Source: Apostichopus japonicus (lineage: Eukaryota; Echinodermata; Holothuroidea; Aspidochirotida; Stichopodidae). From it: a stretch of 64,000 nt of DNA. Position numbers and translations under genes: made by a program. The notes beneath the pieces were generated by a model. It was not told the origin of the DNA. It did no database searches and worked only from the letters and a program-made list of their open reading frames with translations. Location of the stretch: NCBI RefSeq assembly GCF_037975245.1, contig NC_092583.1, forward strand, positions 3,464,764-3,528,763, given 5' to 3'. Below are positions 1 to 11,150 of this stretch, piece by piece (position 1 is the stretch's first letter; each line of letters starts with the position of its first letter).

Positions 1-881
1 GTATATTGTCATTTTTGATAATATGTTAGGTGCAATGAAGAGAGGGAAAAGGGGCCTTATGAAATATTAGTTCCCAGGGGCCGCCTTGCTCTCGATGCCT
101 TCTGAGTACTGGTGTGACTGATGTGGATGTGGATGTGGATGAATAATGTGGATTGATTAATGCTTTGAAACACCGTCATTGAATCTCTTCCCATAACAGC
201 AGAGGAGAAATTCTACTAAACACACACACACACACACACACAACAGGTGTACTATATAATGGAAAGGTACCGTAAATCTATAACTGATGGTGCCATGGCA
301 CCGTAATGTTGCTTTTAGCGTCGATGATTCATTAAAAAGTTTATGTAAATTCAAGAAGAAAAAAAAGTATATTCAGATCTAGTATTGAGCGCTTATCGAC
401 TTCAATCAATTATTACTACCCCATATGTTCTATTTAATATGCTATACTATGGGAGCCCGGACAGAGATAAACATTTATATTTATGATGAAAATGGAAAAA
501 AAAAATAAAGCGTTTCGTTGTGTATGTGTGTGTGTGTGTGTTTGCTTTTTTGACGCAATCTGCAATGTCTCTGCATACAGCTGTTGACACAGCGTGTAGT
601 GTGCGCTTTGCCAAAGGCGCACTGGGCATGTATTTTATAGTTGCCTTAATGGCGCAGTGTAATGCACATAATAATAAGGGAAAGAACACGGAACTTCAGT
701 ATTAAACCCATAGTTATGGAAATAGTTTCTAATTGAAAGAGTTTATTGATTTTAGAAGATTTCCTGAGGGCTAGTGAACAATAATTGCATTTCGAATTGT
801 CAAAGTTGTGGAAAGCCATAGAGACATGTGAGCAAATTGTTAACAAACTGGCTATAGGCATATACTCAATAAACAATAAAT

Positions 882-944
<63 letters not shown>

Positions 945-1972
945 CTATACACCCCACCCATCAACACACAGATACACATAATTTTTTTCATATTCGCCTA
1001 AAATATTTAAGTATATTTACCGTCCCTTTGTGCGTTGTATTGTTATGCCGTGATAATTAATATCTGCAAAAGAAAGACAAAGGTAGACCAAAGTGTATAG
1101 CTCAATTTAAAACAATGAACGTCATACACGAGTGTCTGTTATGATAACGTTTAGTACGTTTTGGTTCTTTCTTTTTTTTTTGTCTTCTAAACGGTGTAAT
1201 AACTGGGTCTTTTATATTAGGTTATGAGTATGATTCAGTAAGACAACAAGGATATGGACCAAAGTGTGTCTTTGTTAAACAGACTTGAACATTATATATC
1301 TATGAGCGTATGTTTTGTTCCTCTTTTTATATATATATATCATCTTATGAACATTTATTTAAAGGTATAACCATCTGTCGGATCATTCATCAAACAGTCA
1401 AACGTATTTATATAACAAGCTTATGACTGGATTTCGAATAGGGAGGCTGATTATAATTTGAATGCATACCAGTAGTGTACATAAAGTTCGTGGAACTAAA
1501 CTCCACATAGACATAACAAGATCATTGACAAATTTTCAGAATCTTGCAATCGGGAAGAACAATTATCAATTTTATTGAGCTGTGTTGCTTATCGATCAAT
1601 TGTTAGTGCACCTGTGCCAAACGAAGGGCTGAGCGTTTATGTTAACTTTGCCCGTCATTTGCATCATACATGGGGCGTTTATATGGACCCCGGCGTATCC
1701 CAGCTGATGGTGATTCAGTCGGTTAAATTTGTGACGGTTTTAGTTGCAATATGTTTACCATCGTTCTCCTGTGAACGAGCTTACTGTGCTTACTTGTAAT
1801 TTACGGTTTTCTGTCAAGAATGATAATGACTGGTCGGTAAATATTGCTCAGGATGTGCCAAGAAAACAAGAATTCAAGCTCCACGTTACCAATTTTCATG
1901 TCAATATTCCAGAGATCCTGTATATATTTGCTGTTATGAAGGTGTTGTATTTGTATGTATATATATAAAGCT
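1..1972. other. Non-coding sequence upstream of the first GPCR gene
   Basis: AT-rich sequence with no gene I can support. It contains a (CA)n run at 219-242, a (TG)n run at about 521-541 and a long (TA)n run at about 883-944. Short open frames here cross the microsatellites and show no protein character. The 5' UTR and promoter of the receptor gene should lie in the right part, but no convincing TATA or initiator stood out. Confidence 0.6.
883..944. repeat. (TA)n microsatellite
   Basis: About 60 bp of almost pure TA dinucleotides with one CA interruption. The Ile-Tyr-rich open frames on both strands over it are artefacts. Confidence 0.95.
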
Positions 1973-3166
1973 ATGGATGAAGATAGCTACTCCATTGACG
2001 GAGGAGATGGTTTTAATGACACTTGCGCTAATCACCAAGAATTTAAAAAAGGAGATTGCGCTGGAGTTTGGTGTTCGGTCGCTTCAGTGGTCATCTGCAT
2101 TATTGCATCCCTTGCAATATTTGGTAACATTTTGAACATATTCGTATTGACCAGTGGGAAATTCCTTTCCAAGCCACACGTTTATTTCCTGACGTCTTTA
2201 GCCTTTTCGGATCTTATAATTGGAGTCATAAATTTGTTTGCCATTTATCCGTCAATAGAACATGATTGGCCGTTTAGTCATTTGTTATGCAAATTAACGA
2301 ATTACGTACGTGAAGTCGTTCTAGAGGTATCGATTCTGATGATGCTTTGCTTGAACATTGAACGATACATCGTCATATCTTATCCAATACGTCACAGAAT
2401 TTGGCTATCTCGAAAACGTTGCAAGATGATCATTGTCGTCTGCTGGGTTTTAACTTTGGCGGGAAAAATTGTCCTATTCTTCGACGACGTATTTATTACA
2501 GAATATAATGATGATGTATATGTTTGTGTTACCAAATATGAGAGAAATCAAAAAATGGCGTTCTTTTCTGTACTTGTGGTGGAAATTCCAGTTCTAGTAA
2601 TATTGACCCTGTCATCGGTCAAACTGATGGTTACTTTACATCTAGCCAATCAGAGACGATCTACCATGTTGGCACACCGATCGACCAAGCAGAGGAAAAC
2701 TTCGACCAGCTTTAAACTTAAAGGAGACATGAAATCATATAAAATGTTAATCGTGATAGCAACGATCACTTTCGTTACACTTATCCCTTCTCTAAGTCTT
2801 CGAATAATTTACATTTTAAAGGGATGTGAAACGGTCAGGGATCGCTTCTCTTGGGCTTTGGAGTTCTCGTTCTTTTGGTTAGCTTCGTTCGGAAGTTTCG
2901 CGAACGTCTTCGTCTTTTCATACATGGATAAGAACTTTTTCAAGTGTTTGAAAAAGTTGTGCACGCGTTGTAATAGCAGCGCAGATGACCAATCTGTCCC
3001 AGTGCGGCCAAGAAGGACATCGAGAGAGCTTGGCGGCGAGATACCAGAAGAAGCAGTTCATTGCTCAAGAATAACATTACTATCAGATGAAATGAAAATG
3101 GAAACAATATCAACACAACAGACAAGAGTCATTTTGCTTTCAACAATTTCAAACAATAAATTATAA
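1973..3166 (+). CDS. Class A (rhodopsin-like) orphan GPCR, single exon
   Basis: Seven-transmembrane receptor, expected in the plasma membrane and coupled to G proteins; the ligand is unknown. I start at 1973 (protein 397 aa) because this ATG has G at +4; an in-frame ATG at 1955 would add six residues. N15-D-T is a glycosylation sequon in the short extracellular N-terminus. Approximate helices: TM1 35-60 (GN at 51-52), TM2 70-92 (LAFSD, D80), TM3 with C106 at its start and ERY at 130-132, TM4 150-170 (W158), C185 in loop 2 for the usual disulfide, TM5 196-222, TM6 256-282, TM7 293-318. Two hallmarks are off: TM6 has no CWxP, and the NPxxY site reads NVFVF (311-315). A Lys/Arg/Cys-rich tail follows TM7. 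It shares the missing NPxxY proline with the receptor at 11151-12578, which suggests a lineage-specific receptor family. No intron is needed. Confidence 0.9.
   Translation: MDEDSYSIDGGDGFNDTCANHQEFKKGDCAGVWCSVASVVICIIASLAIFGNILNIFVLTSGKFLSKPHVYFLTSLAFSDLIIGVINLFAIYPSIEHDWPFSHLLCKLTNYVREVVLEVSILMMLCLNIERYIVISYPIRHRIWLSRKRCKMIIVVCWVLTLAGKIVLFFDDVFITEYNDDVYVCVTKYERNQKMAFFSVLVVEIPVLVILTLSSVKLMVTLHLANQRRSTMLAHRSTKQRKTSTSFKLKGDMKSYKMLIVIATITFVTLIPSLSLRIIYILKGCETVRDRFSWALEFSFFWLASFGSFANVFVFSYMDKNFFKCLKKLCTRCNSSADDQSVPVRPRRTSRELGGEIPEEAVHCSRITLLSDEMKMETISTQQTRVILLSTISNNKL
3155..3160 (+). terminator. Possible polyadenylation signal inside the end of the GPCR CDS
   Basis: AATAAA forms the Asn-Lys codons just before the Leu codon and the TAA stop. 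Its use would put cleavage about 15-30 nt downstream and leave almost no 3' UTR. The match may be chance in AT-rich DNA. Confidence 0.25.
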
Positions 3167-6100
3167 ACTTTCAATACGTTCCTTTTTTCAATTTAAACAT
3201 CATATTAAACCTTTCATACAACTATCATTCCAGTCCGACTAGCGACACTAGGCCGGTGTGCTCGCCAGGCACCCGGTGACAAGTTCCGTAAAAATGTAAC
3301 CACCCATCCATTAGTATTGGTATCAAACGTGTAGTCAAGTAAATCAAACGGTCGCTATGTACTCACAAGGGACCATTTGTGCAGGCCCCTTCTTTAATCT
3401 ACCGCCGGGCCCAAACAAATATGTATTCAGGTGCCCAGTCCAAGGTAGCGTATATGTCAAATGGCACCATGTACTGTTTAAGAACCCATCATACAATCAT
3501 CAAAGTTGGGCCCATTAACAAAGTGTATAGATTTAATTGATTATTATGTATGATGCGTGGACCGAAACTGTAAACATATGTATGGCGTTATAACTACATT
3601 TAAGTAAAATAAGTCACCAACTCTAACGTAAATAGCCAAAAAATCCTGTCATTAACAAAGAAAGCCTGAAAGTATACCATCTCTGGAGGTCGAGATGTGC
3701 CAAATCTCATAAAGGAATGTTAACCCCCTTTTATATGGGCAAATATTTCCGCACTAATCCATCTTGCTCCTTGCTACGTCAATGTTTGAAATAATTAAAG
3801 TTGAATTCACTTGAAATAATCGTTGATTGAATGGGATGCGAAGGATGGTAATCCAACACATTTATCTGCGGCATCCAAGGGCGTCAATCATAAGGGGCGG
3901 GGGCAGGGGATATGTCCCCCACTTTCTGAAGGGTGGAGACACAATATCAAATGTCCCGCTGACGTTTAGTGGCCGACTCGTGTAGGTGCTAGGCGTATCA
4001 GGCTCATAGTGACTCGCGTGCATCTCATTAAATGAGCTCAAACTTTGCGCTCTGAGATACGTAGTTATTAGTGTTTTGTACTCAATTGCTCAACCCCAGA
4101 TGTAAAATATACCTTAGCAAAATGAATCATTACTTCTGATTTTATTAGTCAGTAGTGGCGAGATCCTAGGCACGTACCGTACTGTAGGAATGGGTGTTCA
4201 AAAAAAAAAAAAACAGAACAGAAGGGGATATGACCCTATTCCGGCTGCACGGTAGCGTGAACCTCCTTTAAGTTGGATACATGTGGGATGATTTTATGAT
4301 GATATTTAAAGGGATGAATTTAGTAGGGCATATATAGGCAAAAAATAAATGAACAGTAACTTTCAACAGAGTGGAACAGAATTAAAGAAACCAAAGGAAC
4401 AGGAGACAATGGTGGGGAGATTTTTTTTTTGGGGGGGGGGGTTGGAGTGGCTGCCCCAGATCTGGCACAACCCCCCCCCCCCCCGGAAAAAAAACCACTA
4501 AAGCTAGAGACCCAGGTGTGTTGTCTCCCGTGTACGGGTTTCACCTGCAGGCATTCTAGCCTTAAAGCCAGTATCTCTAGCGATATCCATGTAATAGTTT
4601 GTATAAGATAAGAATTTCTGCTGAAGGTTACCCCCTTTTTTTGGTGAAAAGACCTCAATAATACCCCTTCTAATGAATTAGAATTGTGCCCCTTCATGTG
4701 GTTATAAAAAGGGATCTTTTTAATATTGTAATTTCAAAGTGCCCTTTTCTTGATTAATAAAAACGAGAAGAGAAACATTTTGTCGAAAAGATTTGAGATG
4801 ATGCTTCGATTAGTTTTCTCAGATCAAAAGCCACATGTCCTAATGCCCCATGAAGGTGTTCCACCTCTCTCTCCAAATCTGAATCTTCTTTCCCCTATCT
4901 CATATCCCTTCCCCTTTTAATCGGAGTCAGCTTGAACGATCCCAGGACCACGCCTACTGTTGTTTCTTTAAGAGCCTGGATCCACCCGGTCTGTAAAGTC
5001 CCTTGGGGGATACCGTACCTTTCCAACATGAAGCTACATCCCGAATTGGTTTTATTAAGTTTGTACAATACAACGAATGTTAAATCTTAAAGGCCACAAA
5101 TCAGGTGTTGATATAGTTCATGTATGACGTCACATAGGACTACACAATGACCTCTTCCAAATAAAATATACAACCAATGTCACACTCTATTTTAATAACT
5201 CTTTATTATATATGTTTTTTTCAATTCAAACGTAACCCATGTCATAATACCCTTACACCCCCCCCCCCCCCACATGGCGCGGATCAACACACACACAGAC
5301 ACACAAACACATACAACTATAGTTATAAGCACAAACTTGTGTCTAGACCTAATTATATAAATTTAATTTATTACCAAGCTTTACCTCAGGAAGCACAATT
5401 TCTCGTCCACCCCCCCCCCCCCTTTACACGTAAGTGTGCTTCAACGAACTAAATATCACATCCGAGTCCCTTGTAGATTGCTGGAACCGCCTCGACCCCC
5501 CCCCTCCCCACCCAACTGATTTTTCTCACTCTGAAACCATACCAGGATATAATCTTTTCTTGTTGTTATGTATTCAGAAGGTTAATATATCACTTCTTGG
5601 GATCCGTGTGTTTACGTATGTTTTCGTGGAACTAGTCATTACTTTATTTCATAACAACTCAGTTTGGATTTCGTCATAGTGATTATACAAGTATACCCTC
5701 TGGTTCAATTGTCTACGTCATTTCTTTGTTGACTATGACGAGATTCCCAGTCTATCTGCGGCGCGGTAAGTAAAAAAAATATCATATATTTATACAATAC
5801 ATAGGCCTACTTGATTTTGGTTTTATTTGGAATTTTATTCCAAAATGTATGGGCTTTCGGAACGGAATCAACTGTAAGGAAGAAATAAAATGTCATTGTT
5901 TGTAAAAGTGTTTTGATGTCGTTTACGGTTTCCAAACGATGTTATAGACATGTTAACCACAGGTCGAAGCTTTAGCAAGCAGTGTACATGGAGATTTGAG
6001 AGCTACTCACAAAATATGTTTTAAAAGTGAAACAGAATGGTGCCGGGCAGGAAGAGGCGGGTGTGAGGTGGCGCAATACAAATATTTGGTAAAAACGTAT

Positions 6101-6428
6101 ATGTGTTCTCAAAACATTGTGCTCATAAAATTCGACTCGATTGCGCGTTTTGGCTTCGTTTTGCAGCATCGTCGTGAAACTTGGGTTCAATTCCTAAGCT
6201 AAAGTACAACCTTCTGAGATATCACGTTAATAGTTGAAATTGTGTTTTTATTTGGGGTGCTCATTTGTGCGAACAGTAACAAACAGGTGTGATATCATAG
6301 TTGCACTCTGAATACAAATAGAAATTCTTATGTTTTTTTTTACTGAAACTAACTTTACCCGTATAAAATATTCATCTCAAACAAACTTAAAACATCACTT
6401 TAAGCATAAACCTACCGCACTCCCAAAG

Positions 6429-6741
6429 TATTAAAATAATAATAATGATGATAATAATCATAAAAATAATAAAACGTCTCCTACTACTAATAATAATGTT
6501 AATAGTAATAATAAAAATAATAATAACAACAATAATAATAATAATAAAGATTATAATAATAATAAAAATAATGATAATAATGGTAAAAATGATAATAATG
6601 ACAATAATGCTCATAATTATAATAATGATAATGATAATAATGATAAAAATGATGATGATAATACTGATAATAATGATAACAATGGTAATAATGGTAATAA
6701 TGGTAGTAATGGTAATAATGATAATAATGATAATAATAACA
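6429..6741. repeat. AT-rich trinucleotide repeat (AATAAT/GATAATAAT type)
   Basis: About 310 bp of degenerate (ATA/ATG/ATT) triplets. Because the period is three, it gives long Ile/Met-rich open frames on both strands that are not genes. Confidence 0.95.
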
Positions 6742-7685
6742 GTTTATGTTTTCACTTTTAATAACGGGAAAGTTATAGAACTGAGCATAAATTAGTACTT
6801 TTATTACTTATGTTACTTTGAAAAATTTGGAGAAACAAACGAGTACCCAACCACTCAGGGAAAGAGGCAGAATATGGAGAGGTGGGTGGGTGAGGGAGAG
6901 GTGGGTGGGTGAGTGAGAGGGTGTGGGGAGGTGGGGGGATAAGATGCTAAGGTCACGCATGGCAGTGAGGGGATTAATATGGTCAGAAGTGTGCCACCAA
7001 AGTTTTGGTGAGAATCAACAACAGTCAATGTACGGTTCTTTGCAAGTATAACGTTTGACATCCCATGAAGTTGTGGGGGAGTGGGGGGGGGGGGGGTTCT
7101 AACCAAATGTGAACAACATTAAAACTGTAAATGCTTGAATGACTGTCATTCTCCCCCCCCCCTCCTTTGCCTCGCCCCTCTCCGCAACCCCGGACACATC
7201 AGATGAGTGTCTGGTGTAATAGGAGATGCGTCTAAATTATATTGGATTAGAGAGTCAAACTACATTAATTAAGAGAACTTCTGTATGACCAGAAGACCTA
7301 TACAAATATGAGTTACAAATGTCCAGTTTTATAGAAGTCTTTCTAACATATTTTGGCTGGAAAAGGTTAGGTGGGGTAGCGGAAGAGCGGATAAACGATA
7401 AATTTTATAATATCATTTACGACTGAGTAAAATATTAATATACAATAGAGAATTCATTGTTGTAATATGATCTGCTTTGGTTCGTAGCCTAGCATTTTTG
7501 TTGTTGATGTTTTGATATTGTAACTTAATCGTAGCGTGCATACTTGATTGTTCCCGCGCTCTATTTAGCCATACTGGCAGTTCCAAGAACAATGAAAGGG
7601 TGCTAATGGTATACAGGCCAATATCCCACTTGTAGGTAGATTTAATGGCTAATTTTAATGGCAAATTCACTTAAAGAGACCTGAG

Positions 7686-7762
<77 letters not shown>

Positions 7763-7945
7763 GTATGTATGTATGTATATATATATATATATATATATAT
7801 GTTATATGTATGAATTCTATGAAGTTTGAACACTCAGTGTGCGATATAAAAGTATGTATATATATTTATATATATATATATATATATATATGTTATATGT
7901 ATGAATTCTATGAAGTTTGAACACTCAGTGTGCGATATAAAAGTT
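7686..7945. repeat. CA/TA microsatellite with a tandemly duplicated flank
   Basis: A (CA)n block runs into (TA)n with TGTA interruptions to about 7801. A unit of about 90 bp, made of a TA run plus a unique stretch beginning GTTATATGTATGAATTC, is then repeated (unique part at about 7800-7853 and 7891-7943), suggesting slippage or unequal exchange. Confidence 0.85.
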
Positions 7946-8563
7946 AAAGAGTTCGAATTTCAGAAGGGGCAATAAACGAAAACAGACAGGGGATGATTTA
8001 CAAGTAAACTGAATAGATAGACAAATTGACCCAACAACTTATATTAATTTAAAAATTGAACATTGAATAGAGTAAAATTAAATGTTAGAGAAAGCCTGAC
8101 GTGTCGATCCTATAGCAGGATCTTCTTCAGAGGCTATCATGCTGGTTATTTACCTACAAAGGCTTTTTGCAGTATATATATAGACAAACAGTTTAGAAAT
8201 ACTATCGTTCCGTTTGAGAGATATATCCTCAATTAAAGGTCGTGTATATCAGCTATCGCTTTGTAAATATGTGACGTCATAATGCCACTAGAATTCCGAA
8301 ACCTTTGATTTTCTCTCCGTTTTTCTTTTCATATTTTAATGATAAAATGTTAACAATGCTGACACTGGAAACTCCTGATATATCATTAGGTCAATGTATG
8401 TAGATTCAGCATTTGATCAAAAATATTAGAAAAAACAGCTCCAAGAAAGAAAATAAACATTAAAATAAAAATATATAAAAAACATAAGTAAAAAGGAAGC
8501 ACACGTGACTCAATGATGTCATATTTAGACTTGATCAAGTCTTCAGCCTTGTGTGTGTGTGAA

Positions 8564-8594
8564 CATGGAGCTATAAACAGTTTATAGCTCCATG
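8564..8594. repeat. 31-bp palindrome with perfect 15-bp arms
   Basis: Arms 8564-8578 (CATGGAGCTATAAAC) and 8580-8594 are exact reverse complements separated by one A. It would form a hairpin or cruciform. No gene is close and its role is unknown. Confidence 0.9.
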
Positions 8595-8876
8595 GTGTGA
8601 AGGAACATCAAATCTGTTGTATATCTGCCAAACGGGATAAAACTCTTTTTCTTATAGCTGTGTGTGTGTGGGGGGGGGGGGGGGGGAGTTGTTCTTGACA
8701 TTAATCTCTATCACGCAGACTTAACAATGATGGTTGTTGGATTTGTGTCTTCTGTTACGTTGGCAAGTGTCGGATTGCGATGTCATATAGAAAGAAATAA
8801 GCAGTAACAACTGCTATACATTTTGTTTGAAGAATATCTCATGATTTACTTGGAGGTCAGAGGAATTAATAGTTTC

Positions 8877-9165
8877 GGTCTCGCGGACCTTCGGTCTCGC
8901 GGACCTTCGGTCTCGCGGACCTTTTTTTAATTTCGGTCTCGCGGACCTTTTTTAAATTTCGGTCTCGCGGACCTTTTTTTAATTTCGGTCTCGCGGACCT
9001 TTCTTTAATTTCGGTCTCGCGGACCTTTCTTTAATTTCGGTCTCGCGGACCTTTTTTTAATTTCGGTCTCGCGGACCTTCGGTCTCGCGGACCTTCGGTC
9101 TCGCGGACCTTTTCAATTTCGGTCTCGCGGACCTTCGGTCTCGCGGACCTTCGGTCTCGTGGACT
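8877..9165. repeat. GGTCTCGCGGACC hairpin minisatellite
   Basis: Fourteen copies (13 exact, the last degenerate) of GGTCTCGCGGACC. Copies are spaced 16 bp apart when joined by TTC, or about 26 bp apart when joined by a T-rich linker such as TTTTTTTAATTTC. Short-spaced triplets sit at both ends and long-spaced units in the middle. Each unit has GGTC/GACC arms around CGCG, so each can fold. GC-rich cores alternate with T-tracts in otherwise AT-rich DNA. Confidence 0.95.
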
Positions 9166-9210
9166 GTAATCCAATGATCAGCTTCATGTCGCTGATAGCT
9201 TTCACACACA

Positions 9211-9622
9211 AACAAGTACGCCCACACATATATATATGGTATGTCTAACAATAGAATATCTTATGAGGACGTGATGATTCTTTTCAAATGACGTCTGAGG
9301 ACTTGGAATTCCTTTGTTGTGTGCGCATGAACACAAACACACCGTCACATTCACACACTTGTTTCCTATCTTGATGATATTTTCACCGTATGATGGGGAC
9401 AATATTACAAACAAGTACGTCCACACGCATCTGGTATGTCTAACAATGTAATATCTTATGAGGACGTGATGATTCTTTCAAATGACGTCTGAGGAATTGG
9501 AATTCCTTTGTTCAAGTCCTCAGTCAGAATACAATACAAGAGCCCATGAGCACAAACACGCCGTCACATTCACACACTTGTTTTCAATTTTAATGATATT
9601 TTCACCGTATGATGGGGGAAAT
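9211..9622. repeat. Tandem duplication, about 200-bp unit, two copies
   Basis: The unit starting ACAAGTACGCCCACAC at 9211 recurs at about 9410 with about 90% similarity, including the TATGAGGACGTGATGATTC core and the TTTTCACCGTATGATGGGG end. It lies directly after the hairpin minisatellite. No coding potential seen. Confidence 0.85.
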
Positions 9623-9828
9623 AGTTTGTGTCTGGGTAAGGAAGTCTGGAGGAAGTGACCAGAAATCTAAGGTTCGGAGGGGTTGACGAAAAGCTAGCAT
9701 GGGGGGGGGGGGGGTACCTTAAACAATTTTCCTACAGACTGATCGTCTTTAAATGAAGCAAAGTCCGGTTTGATAGAGCTCATAAAGGATTTGATGAGTG
9801 GGTTGTAATTAGTCGCAAAAAGGAATGT

Positions 9829-9838
9829 GTATATATAC
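9829..9838 (+). promoter_or_regulatory. TATA-like element upstream of the U2-like locus
   Basis: GTATATATAC lies about 25-34 bp before the U2-like 5' end at 9863. Some sea urchin snRNA genes are known to have a TATA box at about this distance. I could not identify a PSE. Confidence 0.35.
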
Positions 9839-9862
9839 AATTCCACAAATCCTCACATCCTA

Positions 9863-10048
9863 ATCGCTTTTCGGCCTTTTGGCTAAGATCATGTGTAGTA
9901 TCTGTTCCAGTCCCTCTAAGGGAATTGTGATACACACCCGACGATGATCATACAGTCACAGACTCGATTCAAGGGGACAAGGGTTTAGAGCGGATCAGTC
10001 GTTTTTGGTAGTTTGGTTTTTCGTGCCCAGGTTCGTTCCTGGGAGACT
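9863..10048 (+). ncRNA. U2 spliceosomal snRNA-like gene with a divergent body
   Basis: The first 45 nt match the metazoan U2 5' end, as I recall it, at 43 positions. This includes CGGCCTTTTGGCTAAGATCA (the U6-pairing and stem I region) and GTAGTATCTGTTC (branch-point recognition). After that the sequence is not ordinary U2. At the stem IIa position there is a new hairpin with TCCCT/AGGGA arms. Later come GTTTTTGG at about 10000 (Sm-like) and a terminal hairpin CCCAGG-TTCGTT-CCTGGG at about 10026-10043. Overall length to that hairpin is about 186 nt, close to the 187-191 nt of normal U2. A TATA-like element sits about 30 bp upstream. It could be a divergent expressed U2 variant, a U2-derived chimeric pseudogene, or the head of a U2-derived retroelement; the sequence alone does not decide. 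Confidence 0.55.
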
Positions 10049-11150
10049 TTTCTTAAAAATTATCCTAACATCCTAATACGAAAAATCCAGTCGATTGCTT
10101 TTCATATATAGGTTCAGTTATATATATCAAGTTAGAAGCAATTAAAATACATTTTAGGTTTTTGAGAGAATGTCTAAGAAGATTGAAATGTTCGGAAACG
10201 GGGAATCCTTCACAATTATCACGAATTGATTTTTTTTTGTGATTATTGAAACGTATAAGTGGAACCGAGAACCTATTTCACCTATATACATACTTACCTT
10301 CTTTACATATATCATATTATAATATCATATTATAATACAATGGGAACGGCCTTTGTGTGTTGTCACGATATCAATGTATATTGCAGTTATCGTATACCGG
10401 TTCGACCTTTGAAAACTTGGTTCAGTTATGATGTGGTTACCAGCAATTGTTTTCAGTCTTGGCGATTAAATTATTACAGTAAGATCAGATTACATATTTA
10501 TAACGAGGGGCAAAAAGGGGAAATTATATTCTTGATATATATTATATGGTTTCTTCTTAAACGTAAATGGTTGATCAGCATCACCATGATATATCTATCG
10601 GACGCCGTTAGGCTTCTCAAAAATGTGGGCGGGGCTGGAGGGGGGGGGGCGTTATATCGTTCAACTTGCTTAGTACAGTTTTGACTTGGAACCGAGTTGA
10701 AGGCCCCGAGTTTGTTCCAGAATTGAGTTATGTAAAAGTAACTGATAACGATATACCGATGTTTTAATTTTCAGGTTCTATGTACGCATGCGCCTTAACA
10801 GATCTGGAAGTATTGTGTACTAATATCCCTTTTTTCCCCTTTCTTTTTTATCTACACTATAGGATCTACGGTCAATATTGAAAATCAGAACGACTGTCTA
10901 TCTACAACCGTTTTATCAGAGATCCGCATTTTCCGTCACATTTTCGGCTCCACGGCTATAGAAACTTTCCATAAAGTTTTCAGCAAGGCTTTGGATTGAT
11001 CAAATATTGTTGTACAACTATTAGACTGCAGCATGCAAATGAATAGTACCGTATACAAACACCGTTTTCGCACCGTCACAGGAAATGTAACCCGATATAA
11101 CCGACATTGGAAATACCGAAGAGCGCAATATAAAAAAAAAAACGATCTAA
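10049..11150. other. Intergenic region before the second GPCR
   Basis: No gene recognised. A 141-codon open frame (10259-10684) lacks any recognisable domain and crosses AT-rich and poly-G stretches. The 5' UTR of the receptor should lie in the right part. Confidence 0.5.

Larger units (their letters stand above)
3167..8563. other. Intergenic region with low-complexity tracts
   Basis: No gene recognised. Contents include poly-G and poly-C tracts (about 4430-4482, 5258-5271, 5410-5422, 7082-7096), a trinucleotide-type repeat at 6429-6741, a G-rich GGTGGGTGAG tract at about 6876-6940, and CA/TA microsatellites at 7686-7890. Fragments of dispersed repeats end in C-rich tracts at about 4930-4990 and 5400-5450. 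Open frames up to 125 codons run through homopolymers and look like chance. Confidence 0.6.

Noticed and set aside
4320..4697. 125-codon minus-strand frame
   Set aside because: Runs through poly-G, poly-C and poly-A tracts; no protein character.
6387..6795. Ile/Met-rich frames on both strands
   Set aside because: Product of the AT-rich trinucleotide repeat, not a membrane protein.
10259..10684. 141-codon + strand frame before the second GPCR
   Set aside because: Tyr/Ile-rich, crosses a poly-G tract, no domain, and no splice or context support.
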